From assembly GCF_004614165.1 (NCBI RefSeq), contig NZ_SPVG01000042.1, forward strand, positions 17,508 to 81,507: a stretch of 64,000 nucleotides of DNA. The letters run 5' to 3'. The notes below the pieces were generated by a model. It saw nothing but the letters and a program-made list of their open reading frames with translations. It had not been told where the DNA came from and did not search any database. The stretch comes from Duganella callida (GTDB taxonomy: Bacteria; Pseudomonadota; Gammaproteobacteria; Burkholderiales; Burkholderiaceae_D). How positions within the stretch are numbered: position 1 is the stretch's first letter; each line of letters begins with the position of its first letter. Of the stretch, positions 9,656 through 18,985 are shown piece after piece. A program made the translations under genes and the position numbers.

Positions 9656-10491
9656 TGGCGCTGAAACACAGGCTGGCGGCACTGGCGCTGGGCGGCGCGG
9701 CGCTGCTGGCACACGCCGGCGAACGCATGGTCGACATCGCGCCCGGCGTCAATGGCGCCTGGGTCACGCCGGACGGCGCCTGGGATGGCCGCGCGGTGCT
9801 GATCCTGCACGGCTTTGCCGACGACATGAATGGCGCCGGCAATCTGAGCCAGCGCATGTCGGCACGGCTGGCGCGGATCGGTATCGCCTCGCTGCGCGTG
9901 AATTTCCGTGGCGAGGGTGACCGCAATCGCAGCGACATCGACTCCACGCTGGATACCCGCATCGCCGACACTGAGGCGGCATATGCCTTCCTGCGGAAGC
10001 AGCCAGGCGCGCAGCCGACGCACACGGGGGTGCTGGGCTGGAGCCTGGGGGCGACCACCGCCATCGTCACCGGCAGCCGTCATCCGCAGTGGTTCCGTAG
10101 CATGGTGCTGTGGTCCTCGCCGAGCGGCGACCAATGGGCGCGGATGATGGAGTCGCCGGTGGCGCAACAGGCGGTGCGCGATGGTGCTGCGACCGAGGTG
10201 GTGCCGGGGTGGAAAAGCATTACCACCAAGCGGGCGTTTTACGAGAGTTTCCATGGCGTGGATCTGGACCGGCTGCTGCCGAAGTATCCGGGCGCCTTCC
10301 TGGCCATCCGCGGCAGCAAGGACTTCTTGCCGGCGCACGAGGCGGAGATGCTGAAACTGGTGCCGGGCAAGCCGGCGGAGGCGGCGCTGATCGGCGGCGC
10401 CGATCATATTTTCAACGTGTTCCAGCCCGATAGCGACGCTTCGCAGCGCGTGCTGGATCTGACGGCCGACTGGCTGGCGCGCACGCTCTAA
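9652..10491 (+). CDS. secreted alpha/beta hydrolase
   Basis: 279 residues with a signal peptide ([17 protein letters not shown]). An alpha/beta hydrolase core follows: oxyanion [19 protein letters not shown], nucleophile elbow GWSLGA, the acid in RGSKDFLP, and the catalytic His in GGADHIFN. This architecture resembles the dienelactone hydrolase/BAAT-type esterases. The ATG overlaps the stop of the FTR1 gene (ATGA), so translation is probably coupled, which hints at a role linked to iron uptake such as esterase action on a siderophore. That link is inference only. Confidence 0.8.
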   Translation: MMALKHRLAALALGGAALLAHAGERMVDIAPGVNGAWVTPDGAWDGRAVLILHGFADDMNGAGNLSQRMSARLARIGIASLRVNFRGEGDRNRSDIDSTLDTRIADTEAAYAFLRKQPGAQPTHTGVLGWSLGATTAIVTGSRHPQWFRSMVLWSSPSGDQWARMMESPVAQQAVRDGAATEVVPGWKSITTKRAFYESFHGVDLDRLLPKYPGAFLAIRGSKDFLPAHEAEMLKLVPGKPAEAALIGGADHIFNVFQPDSDASQRVLDLTADWLARTL

Positions 10492-10533
10492 TACCTTACC
10501 CATCCATTGCGTGGCGGGTTTGCGGCGTCGCCA

Positions 10534-12876
10534 TCATCCAGGCGATTTTCTGCGGCCGTTGGCCCAGAAATGGCGGCTTTGGCCGGACTTCAGGTTGAAC
10601 GGAACCACCTGGTCGCCGTAACGCACTTTGCCCGCGCCCTCGCCCGCCGTGCGGCGGATGGTGGCGGAGACCAGTTTGCCCTTGGCCCAGCTCAGATCTA
10701 CCTCATAGCCGCCGCGTGCGCGCAGGCCCTTGACGGAACCGGTGCCCCATGCAGAAGGCAATGCCGGCAGCAGGTGGATTTCGCCGGTTTGCGATTGCAG
10801 CAGCATTTCGCAGATGGCGGCGGTGGCGCCGAAATTGCCGTCGATCTGGAACGGCGGATGGGCGTCGAACATATTCGGATAAGTGCCGCCGGCATTGTTC
10901 ACTTCCGTGCCCTTGCTGCTCTGCTGAGCGGCGCGCGCGCCGGGCTTGGCCAGCTGGCCGCGCAGCATTTTGTAGGCGTGATCGCCGTCCAGCAGGCGCG
11001 CCCAATACGCGGTCTTCCACGCCATCGACCAGCCGGTGCCGGCGTCGCCGCGCGCTTCCAGCGACTTGCGCGCCGCGGCGGCCAGCGCCGGCGTTTTGGT
11101 CGGCGATATCTGACGGCCAGGGTACAGCGCGAACAGATGCGAAACGTGACGGTGCGTATCGCTTGGCGTATCGAGCACCTTGTCCTTTTTCTCTTCCATC
11201 CACTCCAGCAGTTGCCCCCAGCTGCCGATGCCCGGCGTGGCCAACCGGTCGCGCAATGCGGCGATGCGGTCGCGATACTGCGTATCGCCCAGCGCATCGG
11301 CGGCTTCCACGGTATTGTTGAACAGGTCCCAGACGATCTCCTGATCGTAGCTGACGCCATCCTCGATCGGGCCGTGTTCCGGCGACCACCCGCGCGGCGC
11401 CACCAGGCGGCCATCCGGCAGCGGCTTGAGATAATCTTCCCAGAAGGCGACCGCCTCCCGCATCAAGGGATACGCCACCGCGCGCAGATAATTTTTATCC
11501 TGCGTGTAGGCGTAATGCTCCCAGAAGTGCTGCATGTACCAGGCGTTGCCGGTCTTGTTCCAGACGTACCCCATCGCGCCGAATGGATTGGATTCGGTGC
11601 GCACGGTCCAGCCGCGTACCGGTTTGCCTTGCGCGCCGACGAAAGTCTCTTCGCGCTGCACTGCCTCGCCGCTCAGGTCCTGTTTAGCCATCTGCACCGA
11701 TTCCGGATGTGCCAAGGCCTGGGCCGCCGTATCGGCCACCAGCTTGCGGTACACCGGCGCCACGCTCTGCACAAAATCGAAAAACGGCTTGGCGTGCTCG
11801 GACAGGTTGGCCGGTTCCGCCGGCCAGTAGTTCATCTGGATGTTGATGTTGGTGTGGTAGTCCGAATTCCACGGCGGCGTCAGGCTGTTGTTCCACAAGC
11901 CCTGCAGGTTGGCCGGCAGCGCGCCGCGCGAACTGGAAATAAGCAGGTAGCGGCCGTACTGGAAGAATTGCGCCTCCAGCTCGGGATCGTTGCCCTCCTG
12001 CGTGTAAGCTTCGATGCGCTTGTCGGTCGGCAGCGCGCGACGGGCGGCGGAGGCCACGCCGAAATCCACGCTGGTGCGGCCGAACTGCGCGGCATAGTCC
12101 TTCTCGTGCGCGACCAGCAGCTTGGGCCAGGCGCGTCTGCCGGCGGCCGCATCCACCTGCGCGGACACGCGCGGCAGCGGCGCCTCACCCTGGAATCGTC
12201 TGGCGGCATCGGCCACGTAGCTGGTGCCGGCGCCGATGATCAGCGTGATGGCGTCGCTGTCGCTGAAGGTGATGCGATTACCCTCTATCGCCAGCTTGCC
12301 GCCCTCATTCAGCACCCGCACCTGACTGGCGTAGTCCATCGCATTGCTTGATGGCTGCCGGCCTTTGCCGCGCAGCGAGCCCACCGCCGTGATGCGATTG
12401 CCCTGGGCGCCGATCTGCGCATCGTGCATGTCGGTCAGCTCGATCGATCCGGTGTACTGGCCACGCTTATCGGCAGTCAGCCGCACCGCGATCACCTGCG
12501 CTGGATAGCTGGCCAGCGCCTCGCGCGTGAACTTCACGCCGTTGTGGGTGTACGTCACCGTATGCAGGCTGCGCCCGATGTCCAGCCGGCGCGCATAGTC
12601 GGTGGTGCCCTGCTCGTGGCCCGGCAGGTTGATGTAGACATCGCCGAACGGCTGATACGCCCCCATCACCTTGTCGTCGCCGGTCCACAGCGTGATGTCG
12701 TTGAACTGCAGGTGCTCGCGCGCCAGCTGGCCGAACACCATGGCGCCGATGCGGCCATTGCCGATCGGGAGCGCCTCCTTTTCCCAGTCTGTCGCCGGTT
12801 GGGCGTAACGCAGGGTCAGGTCGGGCGCCGCCACGGCGCTGGCGGAGACCAGCACCAGGACGATCAATGGCTTCAT
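10534..12876 (-). CDS. glycoside hydrolase family 95 protein (alpha-L-fucosidase type)
   Basis: 780 residues with a signal peptide (cleavage near SAVAA-PDL). It matches GH95: the N-terminal [19 protein letters not shown], the Asn motif [15 protein letters not shown], the acid SPEHG, and the Asp motif QIDGNFGA correspond to the catalytic Asn, Glu and Asp of characterised 1,2-alpha-L-fucosidases. Some members are alpha-galactosidases. In a xyloglucan locus the expected job is to remove fucose from the galactosyl side chain. It is the last gene of the minus-strand operon, coupled to GH39 by an ATGA overlap. The long upstream extension of the frame is a shadow of GH39. Confidence 0.92.
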   Translation of the reverse strand: MKPLIVLVLVSASAVAAPDLTLRYAQPATDWEKEALPIGNGRIGAMVFGQLAREHLQFNDITLWTGDDKVMGAYQPFGDVYINLPGHEQGTTDYARRLDIGRSLHTVTYTHNGVKFTREALASYPAQVIAVRLTADKRGQYTGSIELTDMHDAQIGAQGNRITAVGSLRGKGRQPSSNAMDYASQVRVLNEGGKLAIEGNRITFSDSDAITLIIGAGTSYVADAARRFQGEAPLPRVSAQVDAAAGRRAWPKLLVAHEKDYAAQFGRTSVDFGVASAARRALPTDKRIEAYTQEGNDPELEAQFFQYGRYLLISSSRGALPANLQGLWNNSLTPPWNSDYHTNINIQMNYWPAEPANLSEHAKPFFDFVQSVAPVYRKLVADTAAQALAHPESVQMAKQDLSGEAVQREETFVGAQGKPVRGWTVRTESNPFGAMGYVWNKTGNAWYMQHFWEHYAYTQDKNYLRAVAYPLMREAVAFWEDYLKPLPDGRLVAPRGWSPEHGPIEDGVSYDQEIVWDLFNNTVEAADALGDTQYRDRIAALRDRLATPGIGSWGQLLEWMEEKKDKVLDTPSDTHRHVSHLFALYPGRQISPTKTPALAAAARKSLEARGDAGTGWSMAWKTAYWARLLDGDHAYKMLRGQLAKPGARAAQQSSKGTEVNNAGGTYPNMFDAHPPFQIDGNFGATAAICEMLLQSQTGEIHLLPALPSAWGTGSVKGLRARGGYEVDLSWAKGKLVSATIRRTAGEGAGKVRYGDQVVPFNLKSGQSRHFWANGRRKSPG

Positions 12877-14420
12877 TGCGGCGCGATCTTCACCAGCACG
12901 ATGTCGTTGACGCGCATCCTGACCTTGACACTGGCCGCGCCGGACGCCGGCACACGCACCGTGGTGGTTTCTGGACGGTCCATGGTCAGCGCCTGCAGGC
13001 GCTCGACCTGCCTGGGTGACAGCACCTTGGGCGAGCCCATTTTCAGATAGGCGGTATGCGCGTCGTTGGCCTCGAATCCGGTGCGGTAAACCTTGACCGC
13101 ATAGGCGCCGGGCTTCAGACCTTTCAGGTCGATGCTGACCGGCTGACTGTCGCGCGTCGGCTGCACGGTGGTGTAGAAACCGCGATTGCTGCGGCCCTGG
13201 CGTGGCGTCTGGAAGTCCCATGCCAGCACCTGCACGCCGCTGCCGTCCTTGGCCGCGTAGCTTTGCGCATCGGCCGTCTTCACCGCCGTGTCGCCCAGCT
13301 GGTTCAGGTACTTGTACGCGAACCAGGAAGGCTTGCGTATGCCCTGCGGATTCATCAGACCGAAGCCGCCTTCGAACGGCGCGGTCGGCGGACCGGGTTC
13401 CTCGAACAAATCGGTGTAGGTCCAGTAACTCATGCCCTGCGCCACGCCCTCGGTGGCTTTCAGCTTGCTGAGGATGTAGGGCGCGCTGATGTAGGAATCA
13501 TGCACCGGATCGCGCGGCGTGTAGCTGGTGCTCCACTCGGTGAAGTACAGCGGCATGTCGAGGTGGCCGGCCAGCGCCATCTCCTTGCGCACCTTGCGCA
13601 CGTCGCCGATGATGGCGTCGGGCGATGCGGACAGCTTGGTGTCCTCCTTGCCGTTTTCGTCGAGGAAGCCGCCATCCACGCCGTAAGTATGGGTGGTGAC
13701 GAAGTCCACCGCCGCGCCGGACTGTCTGGTATGCGCCAGGAACTCCGGCACCCATGCCGCGCCGGCCGTCGCCGGCCCGCCCACGCGCAGCGCCGGATCG
13801 ATCGCCTTGATGGTGCGCGAGGTGATGTCGAACAGCTCGAAATACGCCTTCTGGTCCGCCTTCTCCCAGAAACCATCCAGGTTAGGCTCGTTCCACACTT
13901 CGAAGAACCAGCTGCGCACCTCCTCCTTGCCATAGCGCTCCTGCACGTGGCGGATGAAGGCGTCGATCAGCCCCGCCCATTTCTTCGGATCGGGGTGCGA
14001 GGTATTGCCCTTCCAGTAGAAGATGCTCAGGTCCGACGAACGCATCGCCAGCGGCGTGAAGCCCAGTTCCACGAACGGCTTGATGCCGATCTTGAGCAGA
14101 TGGTCGTACAGGTAATCGAGCCTGGTCCAGTCGTAGACCGGCTTGCCGTCCACTTCCTTGTAGGTGCCCAGCACGTCGTGGAAGATGGCGTGGAAGCGGA
14201 TGTAGCGAAATCCCAGTTCGTCCTTGGCGGTCTTCAGCTGCGCCAGGCTGTCGTCGCGTATCAGCGTGCCCGGATAGTCGGAGCCCACCGACAGATCGGC
14301 GAAACGGTCGCGCGGCGTGCCGGCGGCCGCCGCATCCACGGCGATATGGCGCACATCGGCCGGCGCTGCCACCGCCGCCGCGCCCAGCGCAAACAGTACT
14401 GCTGCAGTCAAAATCTTCAT
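12873..14420 (-). CDS. glycoside hydrolase family 39 protein (beta-xylosidase-like)
   Basis: 515 residues with a signal peptide ([19 protein letters not shown]). The (beta/alpha)8 domain carries the GH39 acid/base Glu178 in VWNEPN and the nucleophile Glu295 in YFTEWS, with GPATAGAAW between them and a C-terminal beta-domain. GH39 enzymes are mostly beta-xylosidases, with some alpha-L-arabinofuranosidases and others. One base separates its ATG from the GH31 stop, and its own stop overlaps the GH95 start, so it is fully embedded in the operon. Its substrate in xyloglucan side chains is not obvious, since xylose there is alpha-linked. Confidence 0.9.
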   Translation of the reverse strand: MKILTAAVLFALGAAAVAAPADVRHIAVDAAAAGTPRDRFADLSVGSDYPGTLIRDDSLAQLKTAKDELGFRYIRFHAIFHDVLGTYKEVDGKPVYDWTRLDYLYDHLLKIGIKPFVELGFTPLAMRSSDLSIFYWKGNTSHPDPKKWAGLIDAFIRHVQERYGKEEVRSWFFEVWNEPNLDGFWEKADQKAYFELFDITSRTIKAIDPALRVGGPATAGAAWVPEFLAHTRQSGAAVDFVTTHTYGVDGGFLDENGKEDTKLSASPDAIIGDVRKVRKEMALAGHLDMPLYFTEWSTSYTPRDPVHDSYISAPYILSKLKATEGVAQGMSYWTYTDLFEEPGPPTAPFEGGFGLMNPQGIRKPSWFAYKYLNQLGDTAVKTADAQSYAAKDGSGVQVLAWDFQTPRQGRSNRGFYTTVQPTRDSQPVSIDLKGLKPGAYAVKVYRTGFEANDAHTAYLKMGSPKVLSPRQVERLQALTMDRPETTTVRVPASGAASVKVRMRVNDIVLVKIAPQ

Positions 14421-14421
14421 A

Positions 14422-17292
14422 TCAACGCTTTACAGTGATCGCTTTACCCTCATAGCTGACAGTCTTGTCGGCCACGTCGAAATTGTCGGTGGTCGAAACG
14501 CCCGGCTTGATGAAGCGCACCTTGAACTGGCGCTTGGCCACCATGCCCTTGTACTGGCCGCTGCGTTCGCCGATGGTCACCACGCCCGTCTTGTCGTTGT
14601 AGCTGAACGGGATGCGCGACGCTTCGCCGCGCAGATAACCATTGCTGACGCCATCGTCCTCGTACAGGCTGAATTTGCCGTCCGCGCCGGTGTACACCAC
14701 CAGCGTGATTGGCGCCTCCGGCTTTTCGTCCACGTACTGCGTCACCGGTCCCATCGGCACGATGGCGCCGGCCTTCACCAGCACCGGCATGCGGGTCTCC
14801 GGCGCCTTGACGGTCGCCGTGGTGCCGCCCTTGTGCAGCTCACCGGTATACAGATCGTACCAGTTTGCGCCCTTGGGCATGTAAACGCTGCGTTCACGCG
14901 CGCCGTAGACGTACACCGGCGCCACCAGCATGTTGTGGCCGAACAGGTACTGGTCCTTGATGTCCTTGACCGCTTCATCGTTCGGGAAGTCCATCACCAG
15001 CCCGCGCATGATGGCGCCGGATTCGTAATGGATGTCGGCGGCGGCCGAGTAAATATACGGCATCAGACGGTAACGCAACTGGTCGTACCAGACCATCGAT
15101 TCGCGCATCGGCGAGCCGGCCGGCGAAATCTCGTGGATCTCGCGCTTGACCACCTCGCCGTGCGAGCGGAACAGCGGCGAGAAGGCGCCGAACTGGAACC
15201 AGCGCAAATTCAGCTCGCGCCATTCCTTCAGGTCTTCCGGATTGCCCTGCTTGATGCCGGTGCTGCGGTTCTCCTGCGCCGAGCCGACATCGCCGACCTG
15301 GAAGCGCGTCTCCTGCGCATAGCCGCCGATGTCGTGCGTCCAGTTCGGAATGCCGGACATGGAGATGCTCACGCCCGCCGAAATCTGGTCGTACAGATTG
15401 TTCCAGCGGCTGGCCGTGTCGCCGCTCCACACCGCGGTGGCGTTACGCTGGATGCCGGCGAACCCGGAGCGCGACAGGATGAACTGGCGCTTCTCCGGCT
15501 GGTCCTTGTGCAGGTGCGAGTAGAAGCCTTCCGTATGCACCAGGCTATACGGATTGAAGGTGATTTCGCCGCCGCCATAGATGGTCGGCCCGATCAGCTT
15601 CTTGAAATCGGCTGGACGCGTGTTCGACAGCACATCCGGCTCGGTATTGTCCATCCACCAGGCGTCGAAGCCCATGTCCACCAGTTTCGGCTTCATCTGG
15701 CGGTAATAGATGTCGCGCGCTTCCGGCGCATACGGATCGTAGTGCGAGTTCTTGTAGCCCGGGCCGACCCAGTCCAGCGCGCCATTTTCGACGTTTTTGG
15801 TCCACATGTGGCCCTTGGCCGCCAGCTCCTTATAGTTGTCGGTGTTCGAGTAGAACTTGCCCCAGATCGAAATCATGATGCGCGCGTTCGACTTGTGCAC
15901 CTCGTCCACCATCGCCTGCGGATTGGGGAAGCGCGCCTTGTCGAAGTCGTGCGAGCCCCACTGGTCCTGCGGCCAGTAGAACCAGTCCTGCACCATGTTA
16001 TCGACCGGCCAGCCCTGCTTGCGGTACTCGCGCAGCACGCCCAGCAACTGCTCCTGCGTCTCGTAGCGCTGGCGCGACTGCCAGAAGCCGTAAGCCCACT
16101 TCGGCATCATCGGCGCCTGGCCGGTCAGGTGGCGATAGCCGCCGATGACGTTGTCGATGCTGTCGCCGCTGATCACGTAGTAGTTGATGGCCTGCGCGAC
16201 TTCGGACGAGAAGGTCAGCGAATGGCGCTCGGCATCCGGCAACGGGTCGTTGTGGGTGATGGCGATCATGCCGCCGCTCGGTTTCCACTCGACCAGCAGC
16301 CTGACCGGCTTGTCGGCCTCGAACTTCTGCTCGAAGTTGTGATACCACGGATTCCAGCCCTGGCGCCACACGTCCATGACTTCCTTGCCATCGACGGTCA
16401 GTTTGGCGTAGTCCGACGCATACAGCTGCATCTTGTGCACGCCGTTCTTCGGCGAGGTCATGGTGCCTTCCCATACCACCTTGAGATTCGCGGCTTTCGG
16501 ATCGACTTCCTTCGGCCAGTTTTCTGCGACGTCCTTCAGGTATTGATAGGCGATGTCCTTTTCCTGGCGGGTGAACACCAGCTTGTCGCCGATGTAGTAG
16601 CGCGCGGTCAGGCCGCCGGCCTTGCCGTCGGCGTCGGCCAGCTTCAGGTCGCGGCTCAGCCACGCATACGGTTTGGCGTCGCCGAAGCGCGAGATCGCGT
16701 TGTTATCCCACAGGACGCCGTAGTTTTTATCGGAGACAACGAACGGCACGGCAATCGCCATGTTGTGCTGCATGAGCAGCACGTCTTCGCCGTTGAGGTT
16801 CATCTGGTGATTCTGATGCTGCCCCAGGCCGTAGAAGGCGTCCCTGGTGCCGTAGTTGAAGCCCTGCTTCACCGCCAGGAACGGCTTGCCGTCGATATCG
16901 ACCGGCGCCATACTCTCCGCTTCCTGCGTCAGGAAGGCCTTGCCGGCGGCGTTAAAGAACTGCACCTGGCCGGTGGCCAGCGACACCGCCACCGAAATCT
17001 TTTTGGCCTTGAGCGTGACCTTGTCCTTGCCCGCCGCGGCGACGCTGAAGTTACCGCTAACAGGCGCGGCCACGGTCATCAGCGAGGGATTCAGCGGCTT
17101 GCCCGCCTGGTCCAGCTTGACCACGTGGATGATGTTGTCGCCCATGACTTCCAGGCGCACTTCCCTGGCGGCGCCGCTGTCGGGCTTGACCACCACGCCG
17201 GTGGCAGTCTTTTCGAACGTGCCGGCCATGGCATGGCCGGTCACCATCGCGGCCATGCAGGAGGCCGCGTAAGCGATGGTTGTAATGCGCAT
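14422..17292 (-). CDS. glycoside hydrolase family 31 alpha-xylosidase with PA14 insert
   Basis: 956 residues with a signal peptide (about 23 residues). An N-terminal beta-sandwich is interrupted by a PA14-like insert (about residues 230-350, including KMQLYASDYAKLTVDGKEV). The catalytic barrel has nucleophile Asp548 in WWMDNTEPD and acid/base Asp625 in WSGDTASRW. The PA14 insert and NTEPD motif are typical of the xyloglucan-specific alpha-xylosidases related to Cellvibrio Xyl31A, which remove the non-reducing-end xylose from xyloglucan oligosaccharides. It lies 16 bp downstream of GH35 in the same operon. Specificity is inferred from domain layout and context. Confidence 0.93.
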   Translation of the reverse strand: MRITTIAYAASCMAAMVTGHAMAGTFEKTATGVVVKPDSGAAREVRLEVMGDNIIHVVKLDQAGKPLNPSLMTVAAPVSGNFSVAAAGKDKVTLKAKKISVAVSLATGQVQFFNAAGKAFLTQEAESMAPVDIDGKPFLAVKQGFNYGTRDAFYGLGQHQNHQMNLNGEDVLLMQHNMAIAVPFVVSDKNYGVLWDNNAISRFGDAKPYAWLSRDLKLADADGKAGGLTARYYIGDKLVFTRQEKDIAYQYLKDVAENWPKEVDPKAANLKVVWEGTMTSPKNGVHKMQLYASDYAKLTVDGKEVMDVWRQGWNPWYHNFEQKFEADKPVRLLVEWKPSGGMIAITHNDPLPDAERHSLTFSSEVAQAINYYVISGDSIDNVIGGYRHLTGQAPMMPKWAYGFWQSRQRYETQEQLLGVLREYRKQGWPVDNMVQDWFYWPQDQWGSHDFDKARFPNPQAMVDEVHKSNARIMISIWGKFYSNTDNYKELAAKGHMWTKNVENGALDWVGPGYKNSHYDPYAPEARDIYYRQMKPKLVDMGFDAWWMDNTEPDVLSNTRPADFKKLIGPTIYGGGEITFNPYSLVHTEGFYSHLHKDQPEKRQFILSRSGFAGIQRNATAVWSGDTASRWNNLYDQISAGVSISMSGIPNWTHDIGGYAQETRFQVGDVGSAQENRSTGIKQGNPEDLKEWRELNLRWFQFGAFSPLFRSHGEVVKREIHEISPAGSPMRESMVWYDQLRYRLMPYIYSAAADIHYESGAIMRGLVMDFPNDEAVKDIKDQYLFGHNMLVAPVYVYGARERSVYMPKGANWYDLYTGELHKGGTTATVKAPETRMPVLVKAGAIVPMGPVTQYVDEKPEAPITLVVYTGADGKFSLYEDDGVSNGYLRGEASRIPFSYNDKTGVVTIGERSGQYKGMVAKRQFKVRFIKPGVSTTDNFDVADKTVSYEGKAITVKR

Positions 17293-17308
17293 CTTGTCTC
17301 CGAATTTT

Positions 17309-18964
17309 TTAATAAGTACCGAGTTTAACCTTCAACACGACCGGATTGCCGGTCAGGTTGAGGCCATAGTCGGTCTGGTCGCCGTTCCAGTTGCGTTCCA
17401 TGATCCACTTGCCGGCAGCGTCGTAGTGCCCTTCTTCCACGCGCGCCCACATCGACGGCTTGCCTTCGGCGTGATCGATCTTCACGCGCGCGCGCTGGCC
17501 GATGATGATGAATTCATTTTCCGCGATCTGCGCGATGGCGACACCGCCGTTGGGGATCTCGGTGCCGGCCGGTACGTCCTTGATGTTCTTGAAGTATTCG
17601 CGTTCGCCGAACTGCCACTCGCGGAACGAAATGGTAGCCTTCCAGCCCTTCATGTCGATGTGCTGCGGCTGGCGGTCGTCGCCCTCGGCCACGCCGTAGG
17701 TGCGGCCTTCGAAGGCCCATCTGGCCCACTGGCGGTCCATGCCGCGGAACACGGCGTAGATTTTGCCGAACGGTTCCACCATGGTCTTGTCGGTGGCCTT
17801 GTGGCCGAGCGGGAAATTGCTGTAGTCGGCGTAATCGATGCCGAACGGCGAGAAGCCGATCGCGCCCTTGCCCAGCACCAGATAGGTGTAGCGCACGTAT
17901 TCGGCGGCATTGCTCATCTCCGGCACCATCAGCGGATTGTCCTGGCGCTGGAACAGGCGCACCGTGTTGACGAACTTTTTCCAGTCCGGGCTGTACACGT
18001 CGGGAGCGGCGAAATCGATGTGCGGCGCGGCGGCGCGGTAGATGTCGATCACGTCGTAGGTCGGGCCGCCGCTGGCGAAGTTCTCCTTCCAAGGCTTGAC
18101 CGGATCTTCGGTCGAGTCGCGCAGGGCGTTATTCACGTACATCGGCAGGTTGTAGACGGCGCGGCCGGCCTTGGCGATTTCCTCGATATAGCTGGCGATC
18201 GACCAGGCGTGGAAGTATTCGTCGGCATAGTCGCCATAAACTTCCTTCCAGCTGCCGGTTTTGGCCAGCGCCACCGGCGATTTTTTATGATCCAGCACCG
18301 CCTGCGGCACCGGCTTGTTGAACAGCGCCTCGGCTTTGGGCGAACGGTCGCGCGCAAAGCCGTAGGTGCCGACTTCGTTCTCGACCTGCATCATGATCAC
18401 GGTGCGCTGCGACTCGTCGATCTTCTTGATGTGGGCCATCAGCGCGACGAAGGCCTTCTTGTCGGCCTTGAGCGTCTCCTCGCCCTGCGGCGACAGGCAG
18501 TAGATCGGTTTGCCATTCTGGTCCAGCATGCGCGGGAAGCGCGCGTTGTCGAACTTGACCCATTCAGGGGTGTAGCTCGGACCGGTGTTCTTCCAGGTGC
18601 CGAACCACAGCAGCACCAGTCTGACCTTGTTCTTGCGCGCTTCCGCCAACAGCGCATCGACGTAGCTGAAATCGAACTTGCCTTCCACCGGCTCGATCTG
18701 TTCCCAGGCGACCGGAATTTCGAGGGTGTTGGCGTTCATGTCCTTGATGGCCGCGAACACCTTGTTCAGGGCCAGCGGATAGTTACTGGAATTCTGCGCC
18801 TGTCCGCCCAGGATGGTGAAGGGCGCGCCGTCCACCATCAGGGCGAAACGGCCGTCTTTCTGCACGATCTGCGGCATGTCGGGCGAACCCGCGGCGGCCG
18901 CCGCGCCAGCTGCGGCCATCATCATGGTGAGGGAGGAAACCAGCTGGCGGGCGGTGTGCTTCAT
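17309..18964 (-). CDS. glycoside hydrolase family 35 beta-galactosidase (DUF5597 type)
   Basis: 551 residues with a signal peptide (to about residue 25, AAAAAGSPD). The barrel shows the GH35 acid/base Glu197 in QVENEVG and nucleophile Glu349 in VPEMS, with GGQAQNSS near the start. The overall length and the C-terminal DUF5597-like beta-domain resemble Cellvibrio Bgl35A, which removes beta-1,2-galactose from xyloglucan side chains. It follows the TonB-dependent receptor with a 21-bp gap and precedes GH31. Galactose must be removed before the alpha-xylosidase can act, so the two enzymes are functionally successive. Confidence 0.92.
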   Translation of the reverse strand: MKHTARQLVSSLTMMMAAAGAAAAAGSPDMPQIVQKDGRFALMVDGAPFTILGGQAQNSSNYPLALNKVFAAIKDMNANTLEIPVAWEQIEPVEGKFDFSYVDALLAEARKNKVRLVLLWFGTWKNTGPSYTPEWVKFDNARFPRMLDQNGKPIYCLSPQGEETLKADKKAFVALMAHIKKIDESQRTVIMMQVENEVGTYGFARDRSPKAEALFNKPVPQAVLDHKKSPVALAKTGSWKEVYGDYADEYFHAWSIASYIEEIAKAGRAVYNLPMYVNNALRDSTEDPVKPWKENFASGGPTYDVIDIYRAAAPHIDFAAPDVYSPDWKKFVNTVRLFQRQDNPLMVPEMSNAAEYVRYTYLVLGKGAIGFSPFGIDYADYSNFPLGHKATDKTMVEPFGKIYAVFRGMDRQWARWAFEGRTYGVAEGDDRQPQHIDMKGWKATISFREWQFGEREYFKNIKDVPAGTEIPNGGVAIAQIAENEFIIIGQRARVKIDHAEGKPSMWARVEEGHYDAAGKWIMERNWNGDQTDYGLNLTGNPVVLKVKLGTY

Positions 18965-18985
18965 CTAGTCTGAGCCTTTCTCGAA

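Noticed and set aside
12877-13221. N-terminal extension of the GH95 frame
   Set aside because: It lies inside the GH39 coding region in another frame; the GH95 signal peptide starts at 12876.
14317-17328. Very long + strand frame opposite GH31
   Set aside because: His/Val/Ala-rich translation typical of the antisense of a high-GC gene; the minus strand has a full GH31 with catalytic residues.
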